Assembly (NCBI RefSeq): GCF_934754935.1
Contig: NZ_CAKVJB010000027.1
Coordinates: 1 to 35,428 of the forward strand
Direction: 5' to 3'
Length of the DNA stretch: 35,428 nucleotides
From: an uncultured Holdemanella sp.
GTDB taxonomy: Bacteria > Bacillota_I > Bacilli_A > Erysipelotrichales > Erysipelotrichaceae
Both the position numbers and the translations under genes were made by a program. Shown here piece after piece: positions 32,101 through 35,428 of this stretch. The notes beneath the pieces are model-generated. The model saw only the letters and a list, made by a program, of their open reading frames with translations, had not been told where the DNA came from and did no database searches. The stretch's first letter is position 1; each line of letters starts with the position of its first letter.

Positions 32101-32918
32101 TATTCAAGACCTCCTAATTCCTTCATTGCAGTTTCATACTGTTCATCATTTGGTGCAGCTCCATGCCATGCATAATTATTTTCCATGAAAGATACACCTT
32201 TACCCTTGATTGTATGGGCAATAATGATTGTTGGTTTATCCTTAACTTGTTTAGCTTGATTGAATGCATGTCTCAGTTCATCAAAATCATGTCCATTTAC
32301 ATTTAATACGTTCCATCCAAAAGCTTCAAACTTACTCATAAATGGTTCTGGTGAAATTACATCCTCAATATTTCCATCGATCTGTAAATGGTTATAGTCT
32401 AGAATTGCACATAAGTTATCTAGCTTATAATGACTTGCCGCCATAGCTGCTTCCCATACTTCACCTTCTTCACATTCTCCATCACCTAGTAAAGCATAAA
32501 CACGATGATCATTTCCATCTACCTTATTTGAGATGGCCATACCTACTGCACAAGAAATTCCTTGCCCTAAAGATCCAGTAGACATATCCACACCAGATAC
32601 ATAATTCATATTAGGGTGTCCTTGTAATTTTGAATCGATATGTCTAAATCCTTTTAAATCTTCAATATCAATAAATCCCTTTTCTGCCAATGTAGCATAT
32701 AATACTGGACTAGCATGTCCTTTACTCAACACAAAACGATCACGATCGATTGTATTTACATTATCATTATTGATATCCATCTGTTCAAAGTATAGTTCTG
32801 TCAAGATATCTGCAGCACTCAACGATCCTCCTGGATGTCCTGATTTTGCACTATATACTTCAGTTAGAATATGTTTTCTAATTCGATTTGCGTATAATTC
32901 AAGTATTTTATTTTCCAT
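32100..32918 (-). CDS. Transketolase N-terminal subunit
   Basis: About 272 residues with the thiamine-diphosphate domain: SAKSGHPGGSLSAADILTELY, KGHASPVLYATLAEKG, SLGQGISCAVGMA, and the Mg2+/ThDP motif GDGECEEGEVWEAA followed by DYNHLQIDG. It begins MENKILELYANRIRK. AAGGAG lies nine bases before the ATG at 32918; the upstream start at 32939 would lie inside the HAD gene. It is one base after the HAD stop. Confidence 0.95.
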   Translation of the reverse strand: MENKILELYANRIRKHILTEVYSAKSGHPGGSLSAADILTELYFEQMDINNDNVNTIDRDRFVLSKGHASPVLYATLAEKGFIDIEDLKGFRHIDSKLQGHPNMNYVSGVDMSTGSLGQGISCAVGMAISNKVDGNDHRVYALLGDGECEEGEVWEAAMAASHYKLDNLCAILDYNHLQIDGNIEDVISPEPFMSKFEAFGWNVLNVNGHDFDELRHAFNQAKQVKDKPTIIIAHTIKGKGVSFMENNYAWHGAAPNDEQYETAMKELGGLE

Positions 32919-32919
32919 C

Positions 32920-33807
32920 TCAAACTCCTTTAATAACATTAAATTCCATTAATGCTTCATATATTCCATCTTCATTGTTAGATAAAGTAATATACTTTGC
33001 TTCATTTTTTACACTTTCAAGTGCTTGCCCCATAGCAAAACTGTAGTTTGTTTGTTTAAACATACTTATATCATTACCACCATCACCAAACACAAACACT
33101 TCATCTTTTGACCACCCAAACTTTTCCATCAAACGACATAGTGTATCCCCTTTTGTGTATCCTTTAGGACCCATTTCGATCTGTCTAGGTGTCGTTCTAA
33201 AGATTTCAAAGTGATCCCCATATTTATGAATTAATTTTTCCTCTACTTCATTTAAAATATCTGTTTCTTGCAAAATTTGAAATTTATTAATTGGACAATC
33301 AATTTCTTCTACTTTTTCAATATATTTTTGGCAAGGATAACCATTTCTCATATCCCAAAACCATGACCAAGCGCCTGCAGTCCACGGATAATCTTCTGGT
33401 AAATCTAATGATAAACGTAACTTCTGCTTCATTGTTAATATATGATCAGGCATATAATCAAATAAACCTTCATCATATACGGCAATGCTTTCTGCATTTA
33501 AATTCATCAAATACGAAAATACTGGGCGCACTTCATCTTCATGCATTTGTCTTAGTATCGTTCGCTGGTTTTTGGACATATCATATATCGCAATACCATT
33601 AATTTCGATAAGTAATCCTCCATATTTTTTTAGATTTAATTCTTCTAAATACGGTTGAATACGTCCATAATTTCTGCCTGATGCTAGGACAACTTTAATC
33701 CCATTTTTTTGGCATTCAATTAGAATATCTCTAGTCTTTGGTGAAATTTTATCTTTTGAATTTAATAAAGTTCCATCCATATCCATTACAATGGCTTTTA
33801 TATTCAT
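32920..33807 (-). CDS. Cof-type HAD-superfamily phosphatase
   Basis: 295 residues. Nucleophile motif VMDMDGTLLNS at the start, the Ser/Thr-containing VVLASGRNYGR, the Lys segment GPKGYTKGDTL, and VFGDGGNDISMF at the C-terminus, typical of Cof/YkrA-like sugar phosphatases. Its substrate is not readable. Place in a pentulose-phosphate operon suggests removal of a phosphate from an unwanted or overflow sugar phosphate. Confidence 0.92.
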   Translation of the reverse strand: MNIKAIVMDMDGTLLNSKDKISPKTRDILIECQKNGIKVVLASGRNYGRIQPYLEELNLKKYGGLLIEINGIAIYDMSKNQRTILRQMHEDEVRPVFSYLMNLNAESIAVYDEGLFDYMPDHILTMKQKLRLSLDLPEDYPWTAGAWSWFWDMRNGYPCQKYIEKVEEIDCPINKFQILQETDILNEVEEKLIHKYGDHFEIFRTTPRQIEMGPKGYTKGDTLCRLMEKFGWSKDEVFVFGDGGNDISMFKQTNYSFAMGQALESVKNEAKYITLSNNEDGIYEALMEFNVIKGV

Positions 33808-34656
33808 TTACTCAAATCCCTTATCTAATTTATCTCTTAAGAAGATTCCTGCATTCTTTACAACATCTTCCCAATCTTCATTATTCACATACCAGAATTC
33901 TCCAACAAACATACGCACTCCAAGTCGTTTCAATGTCTTAATATTCTTTACAAACTCTGTATGCCCTGTCCCAAATGGAATCTCACGATATTTGCCTGGT
34001 ACGGTTTCTTTTAAATGACTCGCAAAAATGTGTCCTTTTCCACACATTAAATCTTCGTCCACATCTACACCATACAGTAATGATGCATTTTTTAAGTTTC
34101 CAATATCTGGATATACACCTAGATATGGACTGCTTACTAGATTTACATAGCGCATTGCCTTTTCTACTGTATCCATAAATGGTGTTTCCATCGTTTCAAA
34201 ACCTAACACGATTCCTTTTTCGGCAGCCATTTCCACACATTTCTTTAGATTTGTTTCAAAATCATGATTTGTATATAAATCTCCATCTTCATAATAGACG
34301 TCATATCCAGCTAACTGAATAATACGAACACCTAAATCAGCCGCAAAATCAATGGCTTTCTTCATGATTTCTAGTGACTTCTTTTGAATTTCTTTATCAT
34401 GAGATCCAAGTGGATATTTACGATGTCCACTTAAACACATCGAAGAAATTGGAACACCCGTTTTTTGAATGGCTTCCTTGATTTCATCTGTTGGCTGATC
34501 CAATCTTGCAAGTTTTGCATCACTCTCATCAATACTGATTTCCAAATAGTCAAATCCACTCTTCTTGGCAATCGTTAATTTTTCTACCCAAGTAAGCGTA
34601 CTAGGCATACTCTTTTCATATAGACCTAGTCTATATTCTCTATTTAGCTTGTCCAT
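33808..34656 (-). CDS. ulaE: L-ribulose-5-phosphate 3-epimerase (UlaE/SgbU-like)
   Basis: About 282 residues of the sugar-phosphate isomerase TIM-barrel family: YRLGLYEKSMPSTLTWVEKL, then FDYLEISIDESDAKLARLD, GFETMETPFMDT, PDIGNL, HLKETVPGKYREIPFG and VGEFWY. It interconverts L-xylulose-5-P and L-ribulose-5-P. GGGAG lies six bases before the ATG at 34656; a start at 34674 would put that site within the gene. It overlaps araD by 17 bases. Confidence 0.93.
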   Translation of the reverse strand: MDKLNREYRLGLYEKSMPSTLTWVEKLTIAKKSGFDYLEISIDESDAKLARLDQPTDEIKEAIQKTGVPISSMCLSGHRKYPLGSHDKEIQKKSLEIMKKAIDFAADLGVRIIQLAGYDVYYEDGDLYTNHDFETNLKKCVEMAAEKGIVLGFETMETPFMDTVEKAMRYVNLVSSPYLGVYPDIGNLKNASLLYGVDVDEDLMCGKGHIFASHLKETVPGKYREIPFGTGHTEFVKNIKTLKRLGVRMFVGEFWYVNNEDWEDVVKNAGIFLRDKLDKGFE

Positions 34657-35341
34657 AATAAGCTCCCGGTCCATGTTTACGATTAAAGTGTTTATCTAAA
34701 AGAACCTGCTGCATTGAATCAATTTCATTATTATTTAATAAAGATGCGATCGCATTCATCTTTGCACATTCCTCTAAAACAACCGCGTTATGAACCGCAT
34801 TGAATCCATCAGTTCCCCATGTGAAAGGTCCATGTGAATGTACCAATACACCAGGAACTCTGTCTGGATCGATATTGCGTGTCTTAAACTCTTCTACGAT
34901 AACTTTTCCTGTTTCCAATTCATAATCTCCATGAATTTCTTCTTCCGTCATCAAACGAGTACATGGAACGGCTCCATGGAAATAGTCAGCCTGTGTTGTT
35001 CCTAATGGAATGATATCTTTTCCTGCCTGTGCAAAGCTTGTTGCCCAAGTAGAGTGCGTATGCACGACTCCTCCAATATTTGGAAAATTACGATAGAATT
35101 CCAAATGCGTATCTAAATCTGAGCTTGGACGTAGATTTCCTTCCACAATATTTCCATCCATATCCACAAGAACAATATCATCACGAGTCATTACATCATA
35201 TTCAACACCGCTTGGTTTAATAGCTACGATGCCTTTTTCACGATCGATTTCAGATACATTTCCCCATGTGAATGTGATCAACCCATATTTTGGCAATAAT
35301 AAATTGGCATCTAGTACACGTTGTTTTAATTCTTCTAACAT
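34640..35341 (-). CDS. araD: L-ribulose-5-phosphate 4-epimerase
   Basis: 233 residues of the AraD/UlaF/SgbE class II aldolase-like family. The zinc histidines are in VVHTHSTWA and VLVHSHGPFTWG; FTWGNVSEID and KPSGVEYD are the substrate-binding loops. It converts L-ribulose-5-P to D-xylulose-5-P. Placed with a 3-epimerase it points to L-xylulose or L-ascorbate breakdown (UlaF-like) rather than arabinose. Upstream genes lie beyond the window. Confidence 0.95.
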   Translation of the reverse strand: MLEELKQRVLDANLLLPKYGLITFTWGNVSEIDREKGIVAIKPSGVEYDVMTRDDIVLVDMDGNIVEGNLRPSSDLDTHLEFYRNFPNIGGVVHTHSTWATSFAQAGKDIIPLGTTQADYFHGAVPCTRLMTEEEIHGDYELETGKVIVEEFKTRNIDPDRVPGVLVHSHGPFTWGTDGFNAVHNAVVLEECAKMNAIASLLNNNEIDSMQQVLLDKHFNRKHGPGAYYGQAK

Positions 35342-35355
35342 ATTATTTCTCCCTG

Positions 35356-35398
35356 GTATATTGTAATTGACCCATCTAACTGGTCATCTACAATATAC
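35356..35398. promoter_or_regulatory. 43-bp inverted repeat before araD
   Basis: GTATATTGTA (35356-35365) is exactly complementary to TACAATATAC (35389-35398), and TGACC pairs with GGTCA inside. It lies 15 bases upstream of the araD start, ahead of its GGGAG. It may be an operator dyad or an mRNA hairpin between operon genes. Confidence 0.6.
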
Positions 35399-35428
35399 TT
35401 CTCCTTTCTTTCAACCTTTGATAACCGT

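Noticed and set aside
1..35428. tRNA or rRNA genes
   Set aside because: I saw no cloverleaf with a T-loop GTTCRA and CCA-type end, and no rRNA signature segments on either strand.

Overview
The window reads as chromosome from a low-GC Gram-positive bacterium (Bacillota). The support is AT-rich sequence, strong AGGAGG-type ribosome binding sites, many intrinsic terminators, PTS/PRD sugar regulation, a cre-like site and the tsaE-tsaB-rimI-tsaD block. A gut Erysipelotrichia-type organism is my best guess, but that is inference only.

Layout. 1-520: broken fragment of a thioester-domain surface protein. 682-9838 (minus): housekeeping block rarA, tsaE-tsaB-rimI-tsaD, a GNAT/gamma-carbonic-anhydrase fusion, an Mbeg1-like hydrolase, a dehydrogenase/HAD fusion and guaA. 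9895-13003 (minus): a MATE exporter and a cytidylate-kinase-like protein, whose leaders share a hairpin motif that looks riboregulatory, then pyrE. 13116-17196 (plus): CBS protein, CNNM/CorC-type protein, xpt and a DUF885 lipoprotein. 17215-19777 (minus): DUF4143 ATPase and Fic protein, with phased repeats between them and inverted motifs upstream of fic. 20050-22540: a gene graveyard (phage terminase relic, a truncated ORF, an intact lacI-type regulator, and a uxaA::kdgK relic of a hexuronate operon). 22693-29558 (minus): a PTS sugar locus with EIIA, EIIB, EIIC, two class II aldolases, a ROK protein and a PRD regulator split by an in-frame TAA. 29842-31080: acylphosphatase, a lone HicB-like protein and a candidate type I toxin-antitoxin locus. 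31177-35341 (minus): araD, a 3-epimerase, a Cof-type HAD and a split transketolase.

How the genes work together. The tsa genes make the t6A tRNA modification. The right-hand operon should convert L-xylulose-5-P to L-ribulose-5-P to D-xylulose-5-P and pass it to transketolase. The PTS locus imports and phosphorylates a ketose-like sugar, which the aldolases would cleave. Its regulator probably acts at repeated GTGGTA motifs found upstream of both the EIIB gene and the regulator.

The most novel-looking element is at 30550-31080. A 33-codon hydrophobic ORF with a strong ribosome binding site is transcribed toward a small RNA that has a consensus promoter and terminator. The two share a terminator hairpin, as in Fst/par-type modules. 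A second copy of the RNA lies in tandem with only the last codons of a toxin and a duplicated tail of the transketolase gene.
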